DNA from: Microscilla marina ATCC 23134 | GTDB taxonomy: Bacteria > Bacteroidota > Bacteroidia > Cytophagales > Microscillaceae | DNA length: 64,000 nt | Reading direction: 5' to 3' | Assembly: GCF_000169175.1 (NCBI RefSeq) | Contig: NZ_AAWS01000010.1 | Span: forward strand, 1-64,000 | Part shown: one piece after another, positions 20,901 through 28,310 of the stretch | Position numbering within the stretch: the first letter of the stretch is position 1 | Layout of the letters: every line of letters starts with the position of its first letter | Position numbers and translations under genes: made by a program | Notes under the pieces: model-generated | What the model saw: the letters and a program-made list of their open reading frames with translations, nothing else | Databases searched by the model: none | Told to the model about the DNA's origin: nothing

Positions 20901-21015
20901 TACCTTTGTAAATCAAAAGCTTGTAGAAATTGGAGAATTGCCAAGGGGCATATATTTGCTCAAAGCTAGTTTTGGCAATGGACAAAGTGTCTCTACCAAA
21001 ATATTGGTATACTAA
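17914..21015 (+). CDS. T9SS-exported surface protein with tandem Ig-like repeats
   Basis: A 1033-residue secreted protein. A hydrophobic N-terminal stretch (about 8-30) acts as signal. About nine Ig-like/PKD-like repeats of 80-95 residues follow, each with a Cys pair and a core such as YRWYKDG, YEWYREG, YNWFKDG or YEWLYNG, then GVYTVE-like ends. The last 80 residues form a type A T9SS sorting domain: INIAPNPTNTG, LKLYNNRGKVV, LPRGIYLLKA and the closing KILVY. It would cross the outer membrane by T9SS and be anchored or released. Adhesion is the likely role; the ligand is unknown. Confidence 0.9.
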   Translation: MTVYRIKLLTTFSLIIGLWVLTTAKTAYSKSDTTAVKSVKHKPFTIPDLQVEISPGVWRTLPNGTTTIVTLCSSGGSGGRKLRTTTTGTTYEWKGLSGTTLGTNTEFTAVNGFQIHTITVDGVESTAKAQIKTVSSSPSSVSIIASSTSICSGGNTTLTATATGEVDAYRWYKDGALVETNFNNSYNVSTAGVYTVEAVNDCNATLSTNSVTITIVGTPPSNASVVPANTDSLVCNGSGTLLTATASGDNLNYAWSRNGVPEGTNSATHLATGAGAYKVVVSNGCGNDDATIEMKDADKPGGIFIDQTSASTFCGALFPRLSAGANLSPGSTVSKYEWYREGILVKTSANSSDNAYTPSLSGNYTVKVYNFCGGTTSSVVTITSINPPTYANIKSSSPPSLGCGVTSLVLSVDTDGDNLKYVWKKDNVVAGTNATLNVTATGDYQVEITSINPLDNSVCGTQTSAVVNIPFVATPPTTIAMTSTQTITCDGKIELTATSDGDGLSYNWFKDGVAVATTLINTYNATLSGVYTVQAQNACGAGPLSNAISLDIKSVPNTISINASNTLVCGTGTVTLTGNVSGSGLTLEWFLNNQKKGEGASLDVTETGEYLLRVTSAECGVKEAKKLIRFVTVPSNVSIIPGSATNVCDTTKPVTLFAQFDGTEGTYEWFKDGILVGNTATYNAKEAGSYALRINNECGNAISTNDIKITFGGALKTPGLLIQNNGGSNILCNAVSIQLKATQSEGTVQYRWFKDNKLVNNANGEVLEVSDPGEYRVEISKQGCSALSLSQVIQSNEQAPPILGYLTPLEFCQGDSVVLSTEILDANAKYEWLYNGNVVSSGSSYTAKEAGIYTIRVTNSCGFSNTRQAEIEVKLPPEPQLILANNRLSVLTADIRKYQWYFNDTPIIGANDETFIPIDSGSYFVNVTTSIGCEGTSNVINFQGLDINANPLINIAPNPTNTGRVTVTILSGLDAHLKLYNNRGKVVYSNSFPKNTTFVNQKLVEIGELPRGIYLLKASFGNGQSVSTKILVY

Positions 21016-21016
21016 G

Positions 21017-21345
21017 GATAACCGTCCCATAAACGGGATTTAGCTATGCAGAGCTCCCTATGGTCGGTTCGGGCATAACCCTCAGTAATAACTGTTTGCT
21101 TTGGCTACGACGGCAAAAGCCGATAGCTACAGTCAAAGGTGAGTGGTCTATAGGGTGTACCTAGAACCTTGTCGGGACTTCTAGCTAAAAAAATCATAAC
21201 CTGCTGAAAATAAGTATACTATGAATTTGTTAGCTACCTATGAACCGAATCTACAGTAGCTTGCTGTGATGAGCTCAACGCAGTTAAATAGGGAGTAGCA
21301 CCGATATGCATCGGTATCTAAGGACTTGCGACTTGTCGCTTAAAG
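21017..21345. repeat. Structured intergenic repeat island before smpB
   Basis: No gene is seen in about 450 nt. The island is rich in hairpins: CCC/CGGG near 21026-21037; an ACTGT..ACAGT outer stem with inner GCTA/TAGC and CGGC-AAAA-GCCG (21091-21133); ACCGAT-ATGC-ATCGGT (21300-21315); GCGAC-TT-GTCGC (21328-21339). The phrase TGTCGGGACTTCTA/TGTCGGGGCTTCTA occurs twice (about 21173 and 21355). The first 90 nt are repeated in degenerate form at 24081-24142. It could be a dispersed repeat family or a structured RNA. Confidence 0.5.
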
Positions 21346-21376
21346 CTTGCTCCCTGTCGGGGCTTCTAACTTTGAG

Positions 21377-21384
21377 TATCTTTG
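21377..21384 (+). promoter_or_regulatory. Putative -7 box for smpB
   Basis: TATCTTTG fits TAnnTTTG exactly and lies 84 nt before the smpB start. No good TTTG is found 19-20 nt upstream, so support is partial. Confidence 0.35.
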
Positions 21385-21468
21385 CCAAAAAACGGTACAA
21401 GTTTCTAAGGAATGGCGAAAAGTTACTTTTTGTTCATTCCTAAGTAATAATCAAAAAGACAAACAACT

Positions 21469-21936
21469 ATGGGAAAAGATAAAAAGAAAAAAGAAATCTC
21501 TAAAAATGTACATATCAAGAATCGAAAAGCATCGTTTGACTATCAGTTTTTAGATAAGTATATTGCGGGTGTTGTACTCACGGGTACTGAGATAAAATCT
21601 ATCAGACAAAGTCAGGTAGTGTTGGGTGATGCTTTCTGTTTTTTTAAAGATGAAGAGTTATGGTTAAAGCAAATGCACATAGCACCTTATGAAAACGGTA
21701 CCCATTATAACCACGAACCTACCCGTGAGCGTAAGCTATTGTTGAATAAAAAGGAACTAAAAAAAATATCGAAAAAGCTTGCTGAAAAAGGCCTTTCAGT
21801 AGTTCCTACACGCTTGTTTATCAATGACCGAGGACTGGCAAAAATAGAAGTGGCAGTAGCAAGAGGTAAAAAATTGTATGATAAGCGAGAAAGTATGAAA
21901 GAACGTGATTCAAAACGTGAATTAAAGGACTATTAG
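21469..21936 (+). CDS. smpB: SsrA-binding protein SmpB
   Basis: A 155-residue SmpB, the tmRNA partner in trans-translation rescue of stalled ribosomes. Diagnostic segments are present: the start NVHIKNRKASFDYQFLDKY, AGVVLTGTEIKSIRQSQV, the LWLKQMHIAPY stretch, HEPTRERKLLLNKKEL, and VPTRLFINDRGLAKIEVAVARGK, followed by the basic tail KLYDKRESMKERDSKRE that enters the mRNA channel. The ATG at 21469 is the first in-frame start that gives the family length. The tmRNA gene itself was not found nearby. The gene is followed by a shared bidirectional terminator. Confidence 0.97.
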   Translation: MGKDKKKKEISKNVHIKNRKASFDYQFLDKYIAGVVLTGTEIKSIRQSQVVLGDAFCFFKDEELWLKQMHIAPYENGTHYNHEPTRERKLLLNKKELKKISKKLAEKGLSVVPTRLFINDRGLAKIEVAVARGKKLYDKRESMKERDSKRELKDY

Positions 21937-21954
21937 CAACAAGCAAGGTTTTAG

Positions 21955-22002
21955 TCAAAATAAAAAAGGATGTGTAAACCTACGCATCCTTTTTTATTTT
22001 GA
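21955..22002. terminator. Bidirectional intrinsic terminator between smpB and the flippase gene
   Basis: A stem AAAAAAGGATG..CATCCTTTTTT with the inner part GTGTA-AACC-TACGC (one G-U pair) and A/T tracts on both sides. It sits between two converging genes and overlaps the last codons of the minus-strand flippase. Confidence 0.85.
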
Positions 22003-23490
22003 TACTTTTCCTTTCACCAAACTTATGATATTGTTGGCAATGATATTCATATCTTCAGATAGTTTGAGTTTCCAGACGCCTACAACAAAAAAGAGGGAAA
22101 CAATTGCAGACTTAACAATGATGTTGAGTAGGGGAGGTAGTTGTAGTGATAGTGTCAAATAGCCCAACCCTGTGGCAATGCTGATCCATAACAAGGTAAG
22201 TATTGTTTGGAAGGTAAAAGGTTGTATGCCATACTTTACCAATAAAAAGGTGAAACGAATGAGGTTAAAAATAATGATAGACAGCAAAGTAGCAAAAGCA
22301 GCTCCATCGAGTTGATACAAAGGGATGAGTACCAAGTTGATACCAATCATTATAACAGCCAAAATAACATTAGTCATCAGGTTAAACCTGTAATACTTTG
22401 AGTAAAGTAGAATTTCATTATTGGCTCCCATGAGCATATCTACAAAGCGAGTAAGGCCAATAAACAGAACTACATATATCCCTTGGCTATATATTTTGCC
22501 CTTAGGCATAAGCAAAAAAATGTCTTGAATGTTTAATAAGATCAGACCAAGTACCAGCGCGCCTACAATCAGTTGGTTAATAGCCGTTTTTTGGTAAATT
22601 TCTTTGATCGTGACCAAGTCATTGTTTTGCCAGGCAGAAGCAATGACAGGTACCGAAATTTGAGCCAAAGCTCGCCGAGGAATTTCCACAACGGTGCCTA
22701 TAAAAAATACAATACTATAAACTCCGGTAGCCTCTTCTCCTACAAGGCTTGCCAGCATAATAATGTCAATCTGAGAAATAATAACACTGCTGGCACCACC
22801 CAACACCATATACAACCCGTATTGGATAATACTTTTCATGTCTGCTTTAGACAGTCGTTGCCCCCATACAATCGGTTTTTGCAAAAGCCTTTTCAGGTAA
22901 AACACCAAGATGCTTACATTGGTAAACCTGATAGCTACCAACCCCCATATAAACTGAGTAAAAGTGAGTATCTGTAGGCTAAATAGTATAATCAAGAGAG
23001 TAATGCCACCCTTTAGTAGTAAATTGTCTAGCATACTGGGTACAACAACCCGGAAATGAGCCCTTGAAAATGCCCCTAAAATAAACTGATAAGAAGTGAG
23101 AAACACCAAAATAGCAAGTACTTCATAATATTGAATAATACCAGGAGATTTTTTGGCATAAATAGATCCCCAAAAGTCGGGGAAAAGGAAATGCATACAC
23201 AAGAAGGCAGTAATACCCAGCAAGGGATAAAGCAGGCTAAATTGGATAAATGCGCCACGTTTTTGGTCGGACTCTTTGAACGCAGGGAAGAACCGGTCTA
23301 TAATGCCATAAGTACCTAACTGAACAAAGGTGACCATGACTAGCTCATTGGCAAGTAATAACCTTAGAAGACCAATTTCTTTTGGAGTTAAGAACTTTGG
23401 ATATATCCAAACGTTATTGAGCGCCCCTATCAGCACTCCTATATATAAGATTATTCCCGACTTGATCCCCTGACGCGCTACAATACCCAT
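21994..23490 (-). CDS. Lipid-linked polysaccharide flippase (Wzx/MATE-like, MOP superfamily)
   Basis: A 498-residue integral membrane protein with about 12-14 membrane segments spread evenly along its length, starting IKSGIILYIGVLIGALNNV and ending with several helices before a short basic tail. The pattern, with loops such as PKFLTPKEIGLLRLL and a central SVIISQIDIIMLASLVGEEA segment, matches polysaccharide biosynthesis exporters of the MOP superfamily, which flip undecaprenyl-linked oligosaccharides across the inner membrane. No glycosyltransferases are adjacent, so its substrate is not indicated. Confidence 0.88.
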   Translation of the reverse strand: MGIVARQGIKSGIILYIGVLIGALNNVWIYPKFLTPKEIGLLRLLLANELVMVTFVQLGTYGIIDRFFPAFKESDQKRGAFIQFSLLYPLLGITAFLCMHFLFPDFWGSIYAKKSPGIIQYYEVLAILVFLTSYQFILGAFSRAHFRVVVPSMLDNLLLKGGITLLIILFSLQILTFTQFIWGLVAIRFTNVSILVFYLKRLLQKPIVWGQRLSKADMKSIIQYGLYMVLGGASSVIISQIDIIMLASLVGEEATGVYSIVFFIGTVVEIPRRALAQISVPVIASAWQNNDLVTIKEIYQKTAINQLIVGALVLGLILLNIQDIFLLMPKGKIYSQGIYVVLFIGLTRFVDMLMGANNEILLYSKYYRFNLMTNVILAVIMIGINLVLIPLYQLDGAAFATLLSIIIFNLIRFTFLLVKYGIQPFTFQTILTLLWISIATGLGYLTLSLQLPPLLNIIVKSAIVSLFFVVGVWKLKLSEDMNIIANNIISLVKGKVSK

Positions 23491-23669
23491 AATTATGTTT
23501 GATGAACAGATGAAAATACGCTAATGTCTGATATAATAAAGGTCAAAAACACAGGTAATCAGAAATAGCGGTGCAAAATTAAAACTCTTTCTGTCTTTTC
23601 TATGTATTTATTGCTATGTTTAAAATACCCGTAATATTCACAAATACTTTAAAAATATAACTGAATAAT

Positions 23670-24080
23670 ATGCAAGCAGAAAAAGTTCAACAAGTCATAG
23701 GCAAAGCCCGCGAATTTTTAGGAAGCCCTTACCTTTGGGGAGGCAATAGCAAAGAGGGAATCGATTGCTCTGGATTGATGCTACAGGCTTTTCAGGCAAT
23801 AGGTCATGATGTTCCAAGGGTAGCAGGAGATCAGCAAAAGATAGGTAAATATGTAGAAATTGATGAGTTGGTAGCAGGCGATTTAATCTTTTTTACCAAC
23901 CAGCCGGGCAACACTCAAATTACCCATGTGGGTATGGTCACCAGTACCGATTACGACAATGATATTGTAAACTTTATTCACGCAAGTAGTTCACCCAAAG
24001 GGGTGATGGAAGCCAATGCATTGGCCGACTGGTGGCAAGAGTTGTATGTAGGAGCTACCCGTCCTGAGGTATTTGTTTAG
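23670..24080 (+). CDS. NlpC/P60 family cysteine peptidase
   Basis: A 136-residue stand-alone NlpC/P60 domain. The catalytic triad is visible: Cys33 in GIDCSGLM, His86 in THVGMV and His104 in FIHASS. PYLWGG and GDLIFF are family markers. Members cleave the D-Glu/meso-DAP bond in peptidoglycan peptides. No signal peptide or anchoring domain is present, so it may act on cytoplasmic muropeptides, be exported another way, or have an N-terminus not recognised here. It stands alone and is followed at once by a degenerate copy of the repeat at 21017. Confidence 0.92.
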   Translation: MQAEKVQQVIGKAREFLGSPYLWGGNSKEGIDCSGLMLQAFQAIGHDVPRVAGDQQKIGKYVEIDELVAGDLIFFTNQPGNTQITHVGMVTSTDYDNDIVNFIHASSSPKGVMEANALADWWQELYVGATRPEVFV

Positions 24081-24142
24081 GAACCTGGTCGCCCCTTAAA
24101 CGGGATTTTTGGGCATAGCCCTCAACAATCACTGTCTGGTTT
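24081..24142. repeat. Degenerate second copy of the intergenic repeat
   Basis: Starting right at the stop of the NlpC gene, it shares AAACGGGATTT, GGGCATA.CCCTCA and ACTGT with the element at 21017-21104, but lacks about 20 nt in the middle. Two small hairpins (CCCCTTAAACGGG with five T after it, and GGGCATAGCCC) are kept in both copies. The copies sit just after plus-strand stop codons, so a terminator or 3'-UTR role is possible. Confidence 0.5.
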
Positions 24143-24238
24143 AGAACAAATCCTTTTAACTGAGAACCGTTTATTTCCTTAAGAAATTAGTATTGGCTAT
24201 AACACTGTTTCTCAGCAGTACCAACCCCAACAGTCAAA

Positions 24239-24279
24239 CACCACAAGTAATCAATAAAATAGTCCCGTTACTTGTGGTG
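24239..24279. terminator. Terminator hairpin overlapping the peroxidase stop codon
   Basis: The 12-bp perfect stem CACCACAAGTAA/TTACTTGTGGTG (24239-24250 with 24268-24279) encloses a 17-nt loop. One arm contains the stop and last codons of the minus-strand peroxidase gene. The U-tract is short, so strength is uncertain. Confidence 0.6.
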
Positions 24280-25305
24280 TTTCCTAATAAAAGCTGTGTC
24301 AGTAAGTGTGTGCAAAAAAGCCTTAATTGCTCGGCGCTCGTCAAGCGATAATGCGATGCCTGGACTGCCTGTATTATTACGCAGACCTTTATCCAGTGTA
24401 GGGGTGTGCTTTACTCCTTTGGTATAATGTGTCAATACCTCGTCTATGGTACTAAACCTGCCATCGTGCATATAAGGGGGGGTAAGTAAGACATTCCGAA
24501 GGCTTGGCACTTTAAACTTTCCTTTATCTTCTTTCCTTTCGGTAATGTTGTACCTGCCTACATCTAGCAAAACGCTGTCTAAACCTATGTTACGATAAGA
24601 CAAGTCTGTGAAGAGCTGATTGCTTATCTGGTGACAAGTACTACATTTTTGTTTAAAAACCGTCAATCCCTGTTGCTCAATATCAGACAGTGGTAGTTTT
24701 TTTTGTACGTACTGGTCATAGCGAGAGGTAGCCGAAATAAGGCTGCCCATAAACTGGGCAAGGGCATACAACAAATGTTTACTTTGCAATGAATCGGTGT
24801 CAAAAACCTGGGAAAATTGCTGCTTGTAAGAGGTGTTTTTGTTCAACCTGCCTAATAATTCCTGCAAGTCACCTTGCATCTCTTGTCGGTTGACCAAAGG
24901 TGCCAAAGGAATAAGCTCGAAGTGCCTGACACCCCCATCAGCAAAAAACTCACGTTGCCATAGCAAGTTAAACAACCCTGGGGCGTTTCTTTTGGTAAAT
25001 TGTCCAGCGATTCCTCTACTAAACCTTTTGCCTGTGTCGGCAAAGGCTTGTGAAGGGTGATGGCAGCTACCGCAAGCAATGCTGCTATCTTTTGACAATA
25101 TTGGATCAAAAAATAAGCGACGCCCCAAACTTATTCCTTGGTTACTTAATGGATTTTTGTCAAAACTATATAAAGGAGAAGGAAAGTGGGAGGGAAGCTT
25201 GAATGGAGGCAAGTTAGTTTGGTTTTGGCACCCATTGATTGCTATGAATAAGAAAGAGGCAATGCTAAAAGAAAGAGGCAATGCCAAACATTTTTTGTAG
25301 CTCAT
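24268..25305 (-). CDS. Di-haem cytochrome c peroxidase (CcpA/MauG family)
   Basis: A 345-residue exported di-haem protein. The N-terminal hydrophobic segment ends INGC, a possible lipobox (Cys26). Two haem c sites are present: CGSCH near residue 77 and CSTCH near 222. Family markers include GRRLFFDPILSKD before the first haem and FKVPSLRNVLLTPPYMHDGRF near the C-terminus. Members reduce hydrogen peroxide to water in the periplasm with electrons from small cytochromes, or oxidise protein residues (MauG). Length fits CcpA. It stands upstream of and divergent from feoB, so a link to iron or oxidative stress is possible but unproven. Confidence 0.93.
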   Translation of the reverse strand: MSYKKCLALPLSFSIASFLFIAINGCQNQTNLPPFKLPSHFPSPLYSFDKNPLSNQGISLGRRLFFDPILSKDSSIACGSCHHPSQAFADTGKRFSRGIAGQFTKRNAPGLFNLLWQREFFADGGVRHFELIPLAPLVNRQEMQGDLQELLGRLNKNTSYKQQFSQVFDTDSLQSKHLLYALAQFMGSLISATSRYDQYVQKKLPLSDIEQQGLTVFKQKCSTCHQISNQLFTDLSYRNIGLDSVLLDVGRYNITERKEDKGKFKVPSLRNVLLTPPYMHDGRFSTIDEVLTHYTKGVKHTPTLDKGLRNNTGSPGIALSLDERRAIKAFLHTLTDTAFIRKHHK

Positions 25306-25374
25306 TAGTTGATCAATTTTATATATTTAAATTAATTATTTAGAATTTTTATAAATAATAAACAAGCTATTTTA

Positions 25375-25382
25375 TAATTTTG
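25375..25382 (+). promoter_or_regulatory. Putative -7 box for feoB
   Basis: TAATTTTG fits TAnnTTTG exactly, 39 nt before the feoB ATG at 25422. No TTTG is seen 19-20 nt upstream. Confidence 0.3.
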
Positions 25383-25421
25383 CTCTTCAAAATAAGAAAG
25401 AGAAAGATTTAAAGGGATGTG

Positions 25422-27461
25422 ATGGCGATAAAAATTGACAACATAGCATTAGTAGGTAACCCCAACTCAGGGAAAAGTACTGTATTTAATCAACTTACTG
25501 GGCTCAACCAACACGTAGGCAACTATCCAGGGGTAACGGTAGACAAAAAAGAAGGTGTTTGTAAGCTTACTAATCATACAAAAATTAAAGTAACCGATTT
25601 GCCGGGCACTTATAGCTTGTATCCTCGCTCAAAGGATGAAGCAGTAGTCAAGGACTTGCTTCAAAACCCTCAGCATCCAGATTACCCCGATTTGATTGTT
25701 GTGGTAGCAGACTCTTCAAACCTTGAACGCAACCTATTACTTTTTACTCAAATCTACGATTTGAAAATTCCTACCATACTTGCATTAAATATGACCGACC
25801 TGTCGGAAAAAAAAGGAATTCAAATCAATTATGAGAAACTCAGCGAAATGTTTGGTAACCTACCTGTGTTACCCATGAATGGGCGCAAAGGTGAAGGCAT
25901 ACAAGCATTGAAGGACGCAATAGTGGGTTACCAAACGCCAGAAAAGCATTTCCCATTTGTAGAAACCCAAGCGTTGGCAACTGCTAATGATACAACCCCA
26001 GAAGCGCCCCCCACCATGTTTACAAGTGCTGCTGAGAGTGGTTTCTCTACTACCACACAAGGTCAAACCGAAGAAACCCGGCAGAGGTTTGAAAAAATTC
26101 GCCAAATGCTACGCTTTGTTATAGACAAGAAAACTACAACAAAAACAGAAGCAAAATTTACCCAAAAAATAGACCAGGTAGTTACCCACCCTATCGCGGG
26201 TTATTTGTTGTTTTTAGGAATATTACTGGTTATTTTTCAGGCAATATATGCCTTTGCCGAAATACCAATGAATTTGATCGATCAGGTATTTTTGAGTTTA
26301 AGTCAATGGACAAAAAGTGTTTTACCTTCGGGTAGTTTTACCAACTTAATTGCCGAAGGAGTAATACCAGGCATAGGAGGAGTGGTTATTTTTGTGCCAC
26401 AGATAGTGCTTTTATTTTCCTTCATTGTAATCCTGGAGGAAACAGGTTATATGGCGCGTATTGTGTTTATTATGGACAGACTTATGCGTCCTTTTGGGCT
26501 CAGTGGAAAAAGCGTAGTGCCTATGATTTCCAGCGTAGCTTGTGCTATTCCGGCGGTAATGGCCACCCGTACGATTGATAACTGGAAAGATCGAATAATT
26601 ACAATCTTAGTAACCCCTCTGATGAGTTGTTCTGCCCGTTTACCTGTTTACACTTTGTTGATTGCTCTGGTAGTGCCCGATAAAGTATTATGGGGGGTAT
26701 TTAATCTCAAAGGCTTGGTGTTGCTGGGGTTATATGTACTGGGGCTGGTAATGGCATTGGCAGTGGCATTTATTATGCGTATCATTATCAAAACCAATAG
26801 TCGTAGTTTTTTGGTACTTGAGCTACCATCTTATAAACTTCCTCGTTGGCGCAATATCATAATTACTCTGTGGGAGAAAACCCGTTTATTTGTGTGGGAA
26901 GCGGGTAAGATTATTCTGGCCATTTCTATTATTTTGTGGGTGCTTGCTTCTTATGGACCAGGTAATAGAATGGCATCAGCAGTAAAAGCCATTGATAAAC
27001 CTACCACTACAGATAAAAAAATACTGGATAGCTACGAAAAAAAGGTAAGTGCCGCCAAACTCGAAAACTCTTACATTGGTATTATGGGTAAAATCATAGA
27101 ACCTGTGATTAGCCCATTGGGGTATGATTGGAAAATAGGCATAGCCTTGATTACTTCTTTTGCTGCCCGTGAAGTGTTTGTTGGCTCTATGGCTACTATT
27201 TATAGTGTAGGGGCAGATTTTGAAAGTGATCAATCATTAATTGAGCGTCTACGTGCTGAAAAACATGCCAATGGTAAGCCTGTATATAGCCTTGCCACTG
27301 GTCTTTCTTTAATGGTGTTTTATGCTTTTGCTATGCAATGCCTGAGTACGCTGGCAATTGTACGTCGGGAGACCAAAAGCTGGAAATGGCCTTTGATTCA
27401 GTTGGTGTATATGACAGGGTTGGCGTATATTTCGGCATTATTGGTATATCAATTGTTTTAA
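25422..27461 (+). CDS. feoB: Ferrous iron transporter FeoB
   Basis: A 679-residue inner-membrane Fe(II) transporter. The N-terminal G domain has G1 GNPNSGKST, the G2 region GVTVDKKEG, G3 DLPGTYSL and G4 NMTD; a linker of about 60 polar residues leads to a membrane domain with two Gate regions, including PFGLSGKSVVPMISSVACAIPA and LMSCSARLPVYTLL with the conserved Cys. An in-frame GTG lies one codon earlier (25419); the ATG at 25422 is preferred. No feoA is found beside it. The 50-residue Cys-rich gene downstream is its likely partner. Confidence 0.97.
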   Translation: MAIKIDNIALVGNPNSGKSTVFNQLTGLNQHVGNYPGVTVDKKEGVCKLTNHTKIKVTDLPGTYSLYPRSKDEAVVKDLLQNPQHPDYPDLIVVVADSSNLERNLLLFTQIYDLKIPTILALNMTDLSEKKGIQINYEKLSEMFGNLPVLPMNGRKGEGIQALKDAIVGYQTPEKHFPFVETQALATANDTTPEAPPTMFTSAAESGFSTTTQGQTEETRQRFEKIRQMLRFVIDKKTTTKTEAKFTQKIDQVVTHPIAGYLLFLGILLVIFQAIYAFAEIPMNLIDQVFLSLSQWTKSVLPSGSFTNLIAEGVIPGIGGVVIFVPQIVLLFSFIVILEETGYMARIVFIMDRLMRPFGLSGKSVVPMISSVACAIPAVMATRTIDNWKDRIITILVTPLMSCSARLPVYTLLIALVVPDKVLWGVFNLKGLVLLGLYVLGLVMALAVAFIMRIIIKTNSRSFLVLELPSYKLPRWRNIIITLWEKTRLFVWEAGKIILAISIILWVLASYGPGNRMASAVKAIDKPTTTDKKILDSYEKKVSAAKLENSYIGIMGKIIEPVISPLGYDWKIGIALITSFAAREVFVGSMATIYSVGADFESDQSLIERLRAEKHANGKPVYSLATGLSLMVFYAFAMQCLSTLAIVRRETKSWKWPLIQLVYMTGLAYISALLVYQLF

Positions 27462-27543
27462 AAGAGGCATTGAGTAAGCGTTTGTTAAGCATACGCTCTA
27501 AACCTCATACGTTGAAGTAAAGTTACTCTAAGAACCAAAACTT

Positions 27544-27696
27544 ATGCAAACTCTATTTGTTACCCTTACATTTTTAGTAGCCTGTATCTACCTTGGCAAG
27601 CAGCTTTACCAAACTTTTTGGGGTAAAGATGAGCACTGTGAAAGCTGTTCAATGTCGCATTTGCACCACCCAATCAATACAAAAAACAAGCGTTAA
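27544..27696 (+). CDS. FeoB-associated Cys-rich membrane protein
   Basis: A 50-residue protein, 82 nt after feoB on the same strand: one N-terminal membrane segment (LFVTLTFLVACIYLGKQLY), then a short tail with the pair CESC and His-rich CSMSHLHH. This is the size and plan of the small FeoB-associated Cys-rich proteins that often follow feoB. It may help hand over or sense iron at the membrane; the mechanism is not known. Its TAA and the TAA of the facing DUF1990 gene share the palindrome TTAA (27693-27696). Confidence 0.75.
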   Translation: MQTLFVTLTFLVACIYLGKQLYQTFWGKDEHCESCSMSHLHHPINTKNKR

Positions 27697-28262
27697 ACCC
27701 CTTGACAATAGGCTTGCATAGCTGCTTTCGATTCCCTGGCAAATTTGCGTTGATATGCCCTTGCCAGTGGTTTGGCGAGGTGGACATACCATTTATTGGG
27801 CTGGCTAAAAGCCTCTACTCTATACCATACATTGCCCTCCTCATCTTGTTCTACTAAGAACACTTCTTCACCTTTTTCTACGTGTTGGGTAAGCGTGCCA
27901 TAGGCAAAACCATAGCAGTTGGGTTGATGAATGGTGTACACTACTCTACTGCTGTTGAACCACCAAACACCAAATAAGTTGAACAACACTACCACCTCGT
28001 GGTGTAATTGGGCAGGTGTTGCTGGGTAAATTTTTGTCCAAGAACCAGGAAACATAATCCATTCATCAATGGCTTGTTTCGCTTTTTCGAATACCGTCTG
28101 CCCTTTTCCCAACAGGCACTTGTTACGGTCGTGGTCATAGCCCTTAGGGAACCTCTCTTGCTGAGTAGCTTTTTGCTCTGGGTATGAAAATTTATCTGTT
28201 TTTCTACCTGTCAGCCATTGTTTCAATAGGCCTTCATTCGGGAATTTAAAACTCACTTTCAT
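27693..28262 (-). CDS. DUF1990 family protein
   Basis: A protein of about 189 residues with the DUF1990 pattern: FSYPEQKATQQERFPKGYDHD, LLGKGQTVFEKAKQAIDEW, MFPGSW, the WWFNSSRVVYTI segment, FAYGTLTQHVEKGEEVFLVE and a basic ending ARAYQRKFARESKAAM. The biochemical function of this family is not established. The open frame allows a start at 28310, but the ATG at 28262 gives MKVSFKFPNEGLL, a better fit to the family length. It faces the feoB unit, with stop codons overlapping by 4 nt. Confidence 0.88.
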   Translation of the reverse strand: MKVSFKFPNEGLLKQWLTGRKTDKFSYPEQKATQQERFPKGYDHDRNKCLLGKGQTVFEKAKQAIDEWIMFPGSWTKIYPATPAQLHHEVVVLFNLFGVWWFNSSRVVYTIHQPNCYGFAYGTLTQHVEKGEEVFLVEQDEEGNVWYRVEAFSQPNKWYVHLAKPLARAYQRKFARESKAAMQAYCQGV

Positions 28263-28310
28263 TGTAGTAGATAGTTTGTTATATTTTTGTGTAACGTATT
28301 GAACTTTCAA

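Noticed and set aside
21016-21468. tmRNA (ssrA) next to smpB
   Set aside because: No tRNA-like ends (GGGG start, GTTCGAxTC and terminal CCA) and no tag reading frame were found, although the region is structured.
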